Source: JAKAFX01 sp049965715 | GTDB lineage: Archaea > Thermoplasmatota > Thermoplasmata > Thermoplasmatales > Thermoplasmataceae | Direction of reading: 5' to 3' | DNA length: 64,000 nucleotides | Assembly (NCBI GenBank): GCA_049965715.1 | Contig: JBMFWA010000008.1 | Coordinates: forward strand, 1 to 64,000 | Part shown: in pieces, positions 25,875 through 34,468 of the stretch | How the letters are laid out: each line of letters opens with the position of its first letter | Numbering within the stretch: the stretch's first letter is position 1 | Notes under the pieces: generated by a model | Databases searched by the model: none | Seen by the model: the letters and a program-made list of their open reading frames with translations, nothing else | Told to the model about the DNA's origin: nothing | Made by a program: the position numbers and the translations under genes

Positions 25875-26740
25875 ATGGTTTTTTTTCCCACCTAAAAATA
25901 GCCGATGCCGCCTCTACCTACAGTGAATCTAGGTATGTGATTTTCGGTGTTCCATTTGATGGGACTTCCAGCTACCGCAGAGGTTCCAGATTGGCACCGA
26001 ATAGCATCAGAAAAGCGTATGATAACCTGGAATCCTTTGACCCATTTTACAATATCAATTTCCCTGATTTGAAAATCTGCGATCTTGGCGATGTTACAGT
26101 GGGAGAGGACGTGCAGGAAAATGTTGACACTGTCGAAACTATAGTTTCGATTATAAAGAAAGATGGAAAAATACCCATAATGCTAGGAGGTGAACATTCC
26201 TTAACCGTGGGTGCAGTCCGAAATTTTAGTGAATGCACGATGGTCATCATTGATGCACATTCAGATTTCAGAGATGGTTATATGGGAAATCCGCTGAATC
26301 ATGCCTGTGTAACCCGTAGATCCCTAGATATACTTGGGAAGAACAGAATTGTTTCTATCGGTACGAGATCAGTTTCCAGAGAAGAATATGAGTCCGGCAG
26401 ATTTAACGAAGTCAGGTTTGTATTTTCATCTGACGTCAGGAAAACAGGCATTGACAGCATAATCGATGATCTAAAAAGTGTCATATCCAGTAAAATCTAC
26501 TTCTCTATAGATATGGATGGTATTGACCCTGCATATGCCCCTGGTGTTGGGACTCCAGAACCATATGGACTGAAAGATACCGACGTGAAAAGGCTGATCA
26601 ACAAATTTGCGAAATCAACGATAGGCTTTGACATTGTCGAAATGACACCTTTATATGATAATGGTAACACTTCCATGCTTGCCGCAAAATTGATTCAGGA
26701 CTTTATAGGAAGCAGGGAATCTAAAGTAAATATTTACTGA
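25875..26740 (+). CDS. speB: Agmatinase-family ureohydrolase with out-of-frame natural start
   Basis: The in-frame product from GTG 25937 has 267 residues and starts at VIFGVPFDGTSSYRRGSR, about 20 residues later than the family norm. Manganese ligands are present: LGGEHS, IDAHSDFRD and SIDMDGIDPAYAPG. The missing N-terminus (FSHLKIADAASTYSESRY) is encoded directly upstream in the same frame, but its only ATG (25875) is one base out of frame across eight Ts (25879-25886). One extra T or a -1 slip would join them. Substrate could be agmatine or an agmatine-linked deoxyhypusine precursor. The coordinates given assume the upstream ATG. Confidence 0.85.
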
Positions 26741-26764
26741 AAAGTTTATGGTCTATCCTTTGTC

Positions 26765-26822
26765 TGCGACCCCCTCTCCCTGCGAAAAGGGAACTCCCGC
26801 CCGGATATGTTAAAATATATAA
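26765..26822 (-). ncRNA. Candidate structured small RNA behind a TATA box
   Basis: A strikingly GC-rich stretch (about 26765-26804) sits in an AT-rich spacer. On the minus strand a TATA-like TTTATATATTTTAA (26809-26822) lies just upstream. The expected transcript can fold into TCCCT-TTTCGC-AGGGA and then GGTC...GACC, two consecutive hairpins, followed by ATAAAC. That is loosely like an H/ACA guide RNA, but box elements are not certain. It would end near the 3' end of speB. Confidence 0.3.
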
Positions 26823-26836
26823 ATGAATGTTCTGCC

Positions 26837-27355
26837 CTAAATCTGCGCTGATTCAGGCTTTGTTATCTTGATATAACATGGAGTCGGAAGCTTGAATGAT
26901 GCTTTGTGCAGGATCTCTTTGAGGGTTCTGGCCTGCGGCATATTTATTCTTGCGACCATGATAATATCATTTGCACTGACCCTTGCTGCTGTTCCCACTG
27001 GTCTGCCAAACGCCATGCTCATTCCACTAGATATTCTGTCTGCACCAGCTCCAGTGGCCATCTTATGTTCTCTCAGCACGTGGTGTGGGTATGGTCGTAT
27101 CTGAAGAAAGAAGTTTTCAACGCCCACAAGTTCCGCAAGTTTCCTGTTAACTGAAACCCTTGCAGCTTCAAGAGCAGTGTGTCTGATCTGGCATGATTCC
27201 TTGGCTATAAGTTCCATTTCAACGTCAAAGTTCTTTTTCTGGTTTCCCTGAATGAACGTGGTAATTTTAGGATAAGGAACTCCACCCATGAACTCCCTGC
27301 GGGTATATGCAGGTCCGCTGATTTTAGTATACATTCTTGCCGGTTTTGTTACCAT
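26837..27355 (-). CDS. rpl10e: Ribosomal protein uL16 (L10e)
   Basis: 172 residues. RMYTKISGPAYTRREFMGG, the central RPYPHHVLREHKMATGAGADR loop region and SGMSMAFGRPVGTAARV are typical of archaeal L10e, which contacts tRNA near the A site. A TAGGAG ribosome binding site lies just before the ATG, and a leftward TTTTATATC box lies at about 27381-27390. Confidence 0.96.
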   Translation of the reverse strand: MVTKPARMYTKISGPAYTRREFMGGVPYPKITTFIQGNQKKNFDVEMELIAKESCQIRHTALEAARVSVNRKLAELVGVENFFLQIRPYPHHVLREHKMATGAGADRISSGMSMAFGRPVGTAARVSANDIIMVARINMPQARTLKEILHKASFKLPTPCYIKITKPESAQI

Positions 27356-27572
27356 TTTCTCCTACCTGTAATCTTAGCCGATATAAAAAAGAAATGCTTC
27401 ATTTACTGTTTCGTGAATTCCCGTCAGTAAGCATAAAACTGATTGTTGGTTCTTTCTTAAGCAATTCTCTCCGGACTGTTTGTTTTCGTTCACTACATCC
27501 GACTTCTTAAAGGCCTGAGAAAATTAATAGTTTGGGGCAATGTATTTATCCTAAATCGTCATTATATCAATT

Positions 27573-27734
27573 ATGACGAAGAGGCAGATTATCGATGTCG
27601 CGCATGTGTCCTCCAAAGGGTCATCTTACAGGATTACACTTCCCAAGAAAATTATCCAGAGACTTAATCTTTCTCCTGATGACATTATTGCCTTTCTTGA
27701 TGACGATGGCATAAAGATTGACAAATTGAGCTGA
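27573..27734 (+). CDS. Small AbrB/MazE-type DNA-binding protein
   Basis: 53 residues, ATG 27573 to TGA 27734. The sequence SSYRITLPKKIIQRLNLSPD followed by a short beta-rich end (DIIAFLDDDGIKI) is the swapped-hairpin AbrB fold pattern. In archaea such proteins are small transcriptional regulators or antitoxins; no toxin gene is next to it. A TATA-like GTATTTATC about 25-30 nt upstream suggests a leaderless mRNA. The MFS transporter downstream is a possible target. Confidence 0.8.
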   Translation: MTKRQIIDVAHVSSKGSSYRITLPKKIIQRLNLSPDDIIAFLDDDGIKIDKLS

Positions 27735-27797
27735 TACGGAAGCGACGCCTAACAGGAAATATTGTGAGATGTGTCATTGAATTGAAGTCGTGAATCT

Positions 27798-28922
27798 GTG
27801 TTCAGTATAGATGCCATTCTCAAAGATAAAAATTTTAAATTAATGGCCTTGAGCACGCTGTTTTCTGTGGGTTGGTTCAGTATAAGTTTTGCTTTTCCAC
27901 TTCTAGCGCTCCGATATGATTACACCTACACGGAAATAGGGCTGCTTGGAATATTTTTTTCCGTTCCACTAATAGCTTTAGCGTATCTCTATACAAAATT
28001 CGAAATCCTCGGTTTCAGGAACAGGATAACATTATCAGTGGCAGGCCTGTCGATCCTCTCGTTATTCTTTTTCATCCACAGTTCCATACTTTTCATAGTG
28101 CTCGTTGGCATTGCAGATATACTTCAGGCAGTATTCTGGGTCACTGTGGAGATATCTCTGGGTTATGTCGATGATCCGGTTGTTTCAGAGAAATACTCAA
28201 CTGCCTGGGGCATACCCAACTTCTTGGTTCCCCTTGCAGCGGGGATCATAGTAGAATACTTGGGTTTCGGGCCTATTTATCTCATAGCTTCCGTCGTATT
28301 CGTCACAGGTTTACTGTTTATTCCTTCTGAAAGAAAGTTTGTGAAGCGCAAAGGATCAGGAGCGCCGAAATTCAAAATGGTGCTTCCAATGCTCTTCGCA
28401 GGTGTTTTTTCAGGATTCTTCTATTATGTAATGATTCCATACCTCAGGGTTTCGGGGCTTCAGTATATCGAGATAGGTGTTGCATCATTCGTACCCCCCA
28501 TGGTTCTTGCGATAGTTTTCGCACTCATAAGCACCAGGCCATTAAAGAGCATCACAAGAACTGTCACCATCTCTTCAGTTCTTCTTGCATCTCCATTGCT
28601 TCTGTCGGTGTACAACTCAGACTGGTTCATTATAGGAATTTCTGCCTTGGCTTCAGTGGGTAATGGCCTTGCATTCGGGAGGGTTCTGTCCTATACATCA
28701 AGCACCTCTTCACCGGAGATGGGCATCTTCTATTATGAAGGGCTGTTTGCAATGGGCTTCATCGTTGGGTCTGTTGTAGGGGGTTTTCTGTTTCAGATTG
28801 GAAATTTCTATTCTGTTTTAATAATATTCAGCCTTCCTATAATTTACTCCGCATGGTTCTCCTACAAGTCAGGAACTGATGGGACAATGGCAGTGAATAA
28901 TGTAACCTCTGAAAACAATTAG
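27798..28922 (+). CDS. MFS-type transporter
   Basis: 374 residues with about 11-12 hydrophobic segments and a central basic loop at about residues 180-195 (ERKFVKRKGSGAPKFK) dividing two six-helix halves, the major facilitator pattern. The start is GTG 27798. Substrate cannot be deduced. It is close behind the AbrB-like gene, on the same strand. Confidence 0.8.
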   Translation: MFSIDAILKDKNFKLMALSTLFSVGWFSISFAFPLLALRYDYTYTEIGLLGIFFSVPLIALAYLYTKFEILGFRNRITLSVAGLSILSLFFFIHSSILFIVLVGIADILQAVFWVTVEISLGYVDDPVVSEKYSTAWGIPNFLVPLAAGIIVEYLGFGPIYLIASVVFVTGLLFIPSERKFVKRKGSGAPKFKMVLPMLFAGVFSGFFYYVMIPYLRVSGLQYIEIGVASFVPPMVLAIVFALISTRPLKSITRTVTISSVLLASPLLLSVYNSDWFIIGISALASVGNGLAFGRVLSYTSSTSSPEMGIFYYEGLFAMGFIVGSVVGGFLFQIGNFYSVLIIFSLPIIYSAWFSYKSGTDGTMAVNNVTSENN

Positions 28923-28959
28923 AACATGCGATTCCATTATTATTATGGTTTTTCACGTA

Positions 28960-30066
28960 TCAGCGCAGGTTCCTTCTGAATTCAACTTTGATGTTCATCG
29001 GACCTTCGTAATTGCTGTCCACTACTGTTTTACAGTTGTTGCAGACAAGACTGAAGTCATCCTGGACTTTGAAAGTGGTCCCTCCACAGCTGGGGCAGGA
29101 AGTTCGTATCCAGAGATCCTTTTCGGTTATCTCAGGTAGTTTTGATTTGTTCCCTCTTGTTTCCCTGCGTTTTGCTGTATCCTGACTGTACTTGAAGATG
29201 GTGAAACCAAGGCCCAGGAATCCAACAGCTGCCCATAGGAGTATAAGGGTTGTTATGCTAATTCCGATAAGATTGTTGACCACGCTTCCGTGAACTGCGA
29301 CTACATCAGATACCGTAGTCAGAACGTTCAGCCCGTAGGATACCAGGAAAGCTTCGCTAAGACCAAATCTGAGATAAATGATCATTACAAGCAGAACGGT
29401 TATTGACACAGATATGAAATCTGCTACATAATCTGGAGAATAACTGAGAGAAAAGAATATTAGAAAATTGGATAAGACCCATGCAGGCAGGAGAATTCCG
29501 AGCAGTAATGATCCCTTTGAGAGATTTGGCTTAAATATTCCCCTGATGGAAAGCTTCTTAATCGACCAGAGTGCTACAATTGTAACAAGTATCAGAGGAA
29601 GTATCTCAAGGGTCAGGAATTCCAGTGCAAACCAGTTAAAATAATAGTCAACGAGCCCCAGATAAACTGGATTGCTTGCAATAAATGGGTCCGGAGTGGT
29701 AAGTGATGGATAAATTGCCGTCAGAATAAAAGAGATGGCAAGGTCAAGCAGTACCACCATTGAAAAGAATATGAAAAAGTCGCCTCTGCCTTTCCTCAAT
29801 AATTCTCTGGATGCGGGATCTTCCCCCGGTCTGATCATATTTATAATGGAAATGAAGGGTACGACCGTGCCGACAAACAAGAGAATTACAAAGAACAGGA
29901 AGGAGATACCGTATCCTGCTGACGTGATAAGTTCGATGTATGATACAGAACTCCCGGCATTTGATAAAATCTGGGGGAGAAATACCAGAAATATGAAGAT
30001 CGCAGACGAAATCCCGATCCATCCCACGAACTCAGAAAGTTCTGCCAGAGAATCCCTAACGGACAT
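28960..30066 (-). CDS. Polytopic membrane protein with C-terminal zinc ribbon
   Basis: 368 residues, not recognised as a named family. About seven or eight membrane segments occupy residues 15-300. A basic linker (KRRETRGNKSK) then leads to a zinc ribbon with CPSCGG and CNNC motifs at about residues 326-347. The zinc ribbon should be cytosolic. It converges on the MFS gene and lies downstream of the AlaX-like gene. Confidence 0.75.
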   Translation of the reverse strand: MSVRDSLAELSEFVGWIGISSAIFIFLVFLPQILSNAGSSVSYIELITSAGYGISFLFFVILLFVGTVVPFISIINMIRPGEDPASRELLRKGRGDFFIFFSMVVLLDLAISFILTAIYPSLTTPDPFIASNPVYLGLVDYYFNWFALEFLTLEILPLILVTIVALWSIKKLSIRGIFKPNLSKGSLLLGILLPAWVLSNFLIFFSLSYSPDYVADFISVSITVLLVMIIYLRFGLSEAFLVSYGLNVLTTVSDVVAVHGSVVNNLIGISITTLILLWAAVGFLGLGFTIFKYSQDTAKRRETRGNKSKLPEITEKDLWIRTSCPSCGGTTFKVQDDFSLVCNNCKTVVDSNYEGPMNIKVEFRRNLR

Positions 30067-30150
30067 TCATCCGCTAATGCAATCAATGGATTAATTTGTT
30101 TAGGTCATCGATTTTTGCATTTACTACATTCCATTATGACATTTCTGTAT

Positions 30151-30873
30151 TCAGGATGTGGTGGTAAGGTTGACTGTGAGCCTGTTGCTTATTTTTCCCT
30201 TAACGAGCGTGGTTTTAATTTTTAATCCGCCAACCTCCTTTGTATTCCTGACCTGAGTGCCAAGGTCAGGCATTGGCGGTAAATCGCCAATTTTCGCAAT
30301 CTTTATTGAATCATAATCCGGAATCTTATTTCTGACGAATGTCATCAGAGCGCTGTCCTTGGAAAATTCCTCCCTTGTAACAAAAGAATACTGTATATCG
30401 ATGCCTTCGTTTATAACCCTGTTCGCTTCAGACTCAAATTCCTTCACGATTTCCTCGGTCAGGTTGTCCATCATGATGTCAATCCAGGCATAATCCTCAT
30501 AAGTCTGGTTTATTCTAACAGATGCGCTGTATTTTTTAAATGCAAGTCCGCTTAAAATGTACAACGCAGTCCGGAATTTCATGTGACCGTAACGGATGTC
30601 CCAGTCTATTCTTTGCTTAACTGTTTTGCCGGCGATATCCTGAGGATAGGTGTCAAGTGACATAAGATGGACCCAGAGACCATCTTTCCAGGTATCGACT
30701 ATTGTAAATTTTTTACCGTCAATCTCAACCTCTCCCTTATCGTTTGGCTGTCCCTCACCAGTGGGAAAGAATACTGACTTGTCCACCACCAGATCCGTGA
30801 ACTCAACCATAACGATCTTTCCTTCAGCCTCTTTCAAATAGGGATTGGAAAGATAGAGCGCTTCTGTAGCCAT
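30151..30873 (-). CDS. AlaX-like editing-domain protein lacking most zinc ligands
   Basis: 240 residues matching the AlaX/AlaRS editing fold: an N-terminal barrel with FFPTGEGQPNDKGEVEI and a C-terminal editing core. Active AlaX proteins bind zinc with H-x(3)-H and C-x(3)-H. Here the first reads HMKFR (second His is Arg) and the CGGTH segment reads DLGTQ (Cys to Asp, His to Gln), so three of four ligands are gone. It may keep tRNA-binding or have another function. The AlaRS in this window (53336-56008) keeps an intact editing site. Confidence 0.8.
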   Translation of the reverse strand: MATEALYLSNPYLKEAEGKIVMVEFTDLVVDKSVFFPTGEGQPNDKGEVEIDGKKFTIVDTWKDGLWVHLMSLDTYPQDIAGKTVKQRIDWDIRYGHMKFRTALYILSGLAFKKYSASVRINQTYEDYAWIDIMMDNLTEEIVKEFESEANRVINEGIDIQYSFVTREEFSKDSALMTFVRNKIPDYDSIKIAKIGDLPPMPDLGTQVRNTKEVGGLKIKTTLVKGKISNRLTVNLTTTS

Positions 30874-31167
30874 GCGTACAGGAAATGCTCCTGTTATTTA
30901 TTATTTTTTTAACATGCCGGACAATTATGGTTCATTCGACAGTACNNNNNNNNNNNNNNNNNNNNNNNNNNNNNNNNNNNNNNNNNNNNNNNNNNNNNNN
31001 NNNNNNNNNNNNNNNNNNNNNNNNNNNNNNNNNNNNNNNNNNNCTGGAGTGATATGAAATATTTCACGGGAAAGAATGAGGAACGGATGATTTGTGATTG
31101 GTGCTATTCTCTTAGAACCGCAGCCAAAATGCACAAGATATAATTAAGAGCCTAATATCTCCTTCCG
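30874..31167. other. Intergenic region containing an assembly gap
   Basis: Bases 30946-31043 are 98 Ns. The flanks hold no gene. The right flank carries the folC promoter: ATATAATTA at 31138-31146, 22-30 nt before the ATG at 31168. A small gene could be hidden in the gap, whose true length is unknown. Confidence 0.9.
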
Positions 31168-32448
31168 ATGTCCACTGTGGATCTCGATTTTCTTTATAGT
31201 CTCAAGCGGGAAGGCATAAAATTAGACCTTGATGTTGTGCGTGAGTTTGCGAAGTATCTCGATAATCCACAGGATTCTTTCAAATCTTTTCATATTGCAG
31301 GAACCAATGGAAAGGGGTCTACATCTGCTTTCATTTACAATGCATTGCAGGAGAGAACAGAAACGGGACTATATACATCACCCCATCTCATTGACTTCAA
31401 TGAAAGGATAGTGTCCGGAAGGACTGTGATACCGGATGAGTACATAGAAAAATTCATAGCCTCCAACAGAGGTTTGATAGAAAAATTACGCGTATCATTG
31501 AGAAACCCCACATTTTTCGAAACCACAACTCTGCTGGCCTTCTCCTATTTCCAGAGCCGCAAGGATCGTGTCGCATCCATCGAAGTCGGCCTCGGAGGGA
31601 GGCTCGATTCGACAAATATCATAACACCGGAAGTGAGTGTTATAACAACTATTGGTTATGAACATGCTGACAAGCTTGGCTGTTCGCTGGAGGCGATTGC
31701 CTGGGAGAAGGGGGGTATAATAAAGAAGGGCAGGCCTGTTGTTCTGGGCGACACAAAAAGTGCAGTCATAAAGGAGATAAAAAGAATATCTGACGTTAGG
31801 GACAGCAAACTTTTGCTTAGAATCAAGGACTGTTCCGTCAAAAATATCCTGGAGTCCGAGGGAGGTACCTCGTTCGATCTCACCACACCCAATGATACTT
31901 ACAGCATTCATACAGACCTTGTGGGTGAATTCCAGATAGAAAATATAAGCAACGCTGTACTGGCGCTCGAACAATCTGATGATCTTAATCCCGGCAGGAG
32001 TTTCGTAGAAAAGGGCATCTCCAACACCAGATGGCCGGGAAGGATGGAGATCATTTCAAAGTCACCGTTCATAATGGTGGACAGTGCACATAATCCTCCG
32101 GCTGCCGATACTTTGACGTACAACTACACGAGAATATTCAAGGAGAAACCTGTACTGGTTATTGGAATGATGACTGATAAGGATATTTTTTCATTTTTAC
32201 GCGCTATCAGGCCAATTAGTGACCAGGTAATTTTTACCACTCCTGACGAGCCGGATAGAGCCGCAAAGCCTGAAATGCTTTCTGAAATCTCCGGTAATAT
32301 ATTCCGGGAAAAACGTGTAATACAGGATCCGTATGAGGCTATCGAATACGCCAAGAAACACTACGATCATATACTGGTGGCGGGCTCCATGTATTTAGTA
32401 GGTATAATAAAAAAATTTGAGAGGTCAAACGCACAGCCCTTTAAATAA
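31168..32448 (+). CDS. folC: FolC-type folylpolyglutamate/dihydrofolate synthase family ligase
   Basis: 426 residues. The ATP-binding loop GTNGKGSTSAF at about residues 45-55, the Mur-ligase-like central domain (EVGLGGRLDSTNI) and the C-terminal domain with VDSAHNPPA are conserved. It adds glutamate to folates or related pterins. Start ATG 31168 is 22-30 nt after a TATA box (leaderless). The MptA gene at 59849 provides the pterin-pathway context. Confidence 0.9.
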   Translation: MSTVDLDFLYSLKREGIKLDLDVVREFAKYLDNPQDSFKSFHIAGTNGKGSTSAFIYNALQERTETGLYTSPHLIDFNERIVSGRTVIPDEYIEKFIASNRGLIEKLRVSLRNPTFFETTTLLAFSYFQSRKDRVASIEVGLGGRLDSTNIITPEVSVITTIGYEHADKLGCSLEAIAWEKGGIIKKGRPVVLGDTKSAVIKEIKRISDVRDSKLLLRIKDCSVKNILESEGGTSFDLTTPNDTYSIHTDLVGEFQIENISNAVLALEQSDDLNPGRSFVEKGISNTRWPGRMEIISKSPFIMVDSAHNPPAADTLTYNYTRIFKEKPVLVIGMMTDKDIFSFLRAIRPISDQVIFTTPDEPDRAAKPEMLSEISGNIFREKRVIQDPYEAIEYAKKHYDHILVAGSMYLVGIIKKFERSNAQPFK

Positions 32449-32512
32449 TCGGTTTTAAATTAACAAAATTCCAGTCAATGATTCAAAACCTTTATTCACA
32501 TTATACCTTTCC

Positions 32513-33844
32513 ATGAATTCTGATCCGATGGCTAATCCGTTTTTGAATTTAAAGAAAGATAATCCCATACTGATTGGCGATCTGTCCTCACTTGGCATTT
32601 CATTTGTTCCTGGAAATCTACCCCACAGAGAGAAAGAGATTGAACAGTTGACTTCCCTGCTTGGAAGTTTGATGCGGGGAACCAGACCATCAAACATAAT
32701 GCTTTACGGAAAAACCGGAACGGGGAAGACCTCAACTGCAAGATACGTTACATCGATGTTGCTGGAAGCCAGTGGAGACAAGAACTGTGTTGCGTACATT
32801 AACTGCCAGATTTTTGACAGTCCTTACTCAATTCTTGTGTCAATTGTGCAGTCACTGCAGACAGAAGGGGAGCAGATACCCCCGCTGGGCTGGCCTCTGG
32901 ACAGAATCTATTCAGAACTTTTGAAACGGCTGAAGCAGATGAACAAAAACGTGATAATTATCCTTGACGAGATTGATAAACTCACCGAAAAAAATGGCGG
33001 AGATTCCCTGTATGTAATCCTGAAAATATGCGAAGACTCCCCATCCCCCTATGTATCTATTATAGGGATCACAAACAATACCAACTTCGTTCAGGACCTT
33101 GATTCCAGGGTTTCCAGCAGGCTTGGCCAGGAGAATGTGATATTCAACCCATATAATGCTTCACAATTGAGAGATATCCTGAAGTTCAGGACACAGGGTA
33201 TCGTGAAGGATCAGGCTCTTGAGGACTCCGCTATCAATCTCTGTGCTGCCATAGGTGCTCAGGAGCATGGTGACGCCAGAAAGGCCCTTGATCTGATGCG
33301 CATATCGATAGACATTGCCATTAGAGAAAATCTGGACAGGGTTACGGAAGCCGAAGTGAACAAAGCAAGGGAAAAACTCGAGACTGACCTTCTCAAGGAA
33401 TCTGTGAACGGCCTTCCGCTTCACTCAAAAATTGTTCTGTTGAGCACTGTTGTGACTCAGGAAATGGATAAACGGCCTATGTTCAGCGGTGAAATATATG
33501 AGAATTACAGAAACATATGCAGTGAACTTGGTTTCGTACCGCTTACCTCAAGGAGAGTGAGTGACATAGTCTCTGATCTTGATGATAATGGTCTTATCAT
33601 AACAAAGATCAAGAGCATGGGGAGGCATGGGAGGACAAGATTGATCCAGGTACCGGAAAATAATGGCAGGATAAAGCAGTACATACTTGAAGATGAGAGC
33701 CTTGAATCGTTCAGGGGAACAGGTATGGGAAAACAGGCCAGGTTCTCGCCATTTGATGGTTCCCCGGATGAGGGTACCAATGGAAATTCTTCGTCCAAGG
33801 ACGATATTGACGATGTGTTCGATGCAAAACCTGACGATTCATAA
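32513..33844 (+). CDS. orc1: Replication initiator Orc1/Cdc6
   Basis: 443 residues: AAA+ domain with Walker A GKTGTGKTS at about residues 66-74, Walker B IIILDEIDKL, sensor region and arginine-containing box, then a C-terminal winged helix (about 300-390). The final 50 residues are an acidic, low-complexity tail (SSSKDDIDDVFDAKPDDS). Orc1/Cdc6 binds origins and loads MCM. No clear origin repeats are seen in the 64 nt upstream. It converges on a methyltransferase gene with a 6-nt stop overlap. Confidence 0.94.
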   Translation: MNSDPMANPFLNLKKDNPILIGDLSSLGISFVPGNLPHREKEIEQLTSLLGSLMRGTRPSNIMLYGKTGTGKTSTARYVTSMLLEASGDKNCVAYINCQIFDSPYSILVSIVQSLQTEGEQIPPLGWPLDRIYSELLKRLKQMNKNVIIILDEIDKLTEKNGGDSLYVILKICEDSPSPYVSIIGITNNTNFVQDLDSRVSSRLGQENVIFNPYNASQLRDILKFRTQGIVKDQALEDSAINLCAAIGAQEHGDARKALDLMRISIDIAIRENLDRVTEAEVNKAREKLETDLLKESVNGLPLHSKIVLLSTVVTQEMDKRPMFSGEIYENYRNICSELGFVPLTSRRVSDIVSDLDDNGLIITKIKSMGRHGRTRLIQVPENNGRIKQYILEDESLESFRGTGMGKQARFSPFDGSPDEGTNGNSSSKDDIDDVFDAKPDDS

Positions 33845-34468
33845 TTTATAGAGAAATGCCAGATCATCGACAATCGGCACCAGTTTATACCCATATTCTT
33901 TTGCAAAGTCCTCCGGCGCCCTAGACCAGTCATAATTGTCCACCACTATAAGTCCTCGCTTCTTCAGAGATCTGTCAGCGCTGGTCATCTCGAACATTAC
34001 ATGATTATAGGTATGATCAGAATCGTGGAAAAATATGTCTATAGGAGATATTTTCCTCAGTACCGGCAAAAGCGTTACCATGCTGTCTCCAATTGTAAGT
34101 GTCCATGCTGATCTCATCTCCTGCGGCACTACGAAGCCAACAGGCATGTGATCCGACTCACCGTATCTGATACCAAGGTCAAAACTGTAAAGTTTCCCAT
34201 CAAAATCGCTCATTGCACTTAGAAAGGCGTAGCTGGTTGTTCCTGGACCAACACCTGTTTCGACAACCTTCTCAGGCCTGAGGAGTTTTGTTGCCGAGAA
34301 GATATAGTTCAGTTCATCTGGTGAAACCTGCCAGTAATCCTTACCGGACACCATCTTTTCAACATGGGACTTAACAGGTGAAAAAGAGTCCTTTACTTCA
34401 ATATATATCGAAGGATCAATCCCGAAATCAGAAAGAAATCTATACCAGCCTTTTTCCTGATTCGTCAA
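33839..34468 (-). CDS. Class I SAM-dependent methyltransferase-like protein
   Basis: 209 residues from TTG 34468 (GGGAG correctly spaced), overlapping the upstream gene by 29 nt; a TTG at 34495 is an alternative. The Rossmann motif is VVETGVGPGTTSYAFL, followed by KLYSFDLG and DIFFHDSDHTYNHVMFE, the pattern of the Methyltransf_24 group that includes O-methyltransferases of small molecules. The substrate is unknown. Confidence 0.75.
   Translation of the reverse strand: MTNQEKGWYRFLSDFGIDPSIYIEVKDSFSPVKSHVEKMVSGKDYWQVSPDELNYIFSATKLLRPEKVVETGVGPGTTSYAFLSAMSDFDGKLYSFDLGIRYGESDHMPVGFVVPQEMRSAWTLTIGDSMVTLLPVLRKISPIDIFFHDSDHTYNHVMFEMTSADRSLKKRGLIVVDNYDWSRAPEDFAKEYGYKLVPIVDDLAFLYKL

Noticed and set aside
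32449..32512. Possible replication origin beside orc1
   Set aside because: Only a weak TTCCAGT-like stretch, no repeated origin boxes and just 64 nt of spacer.
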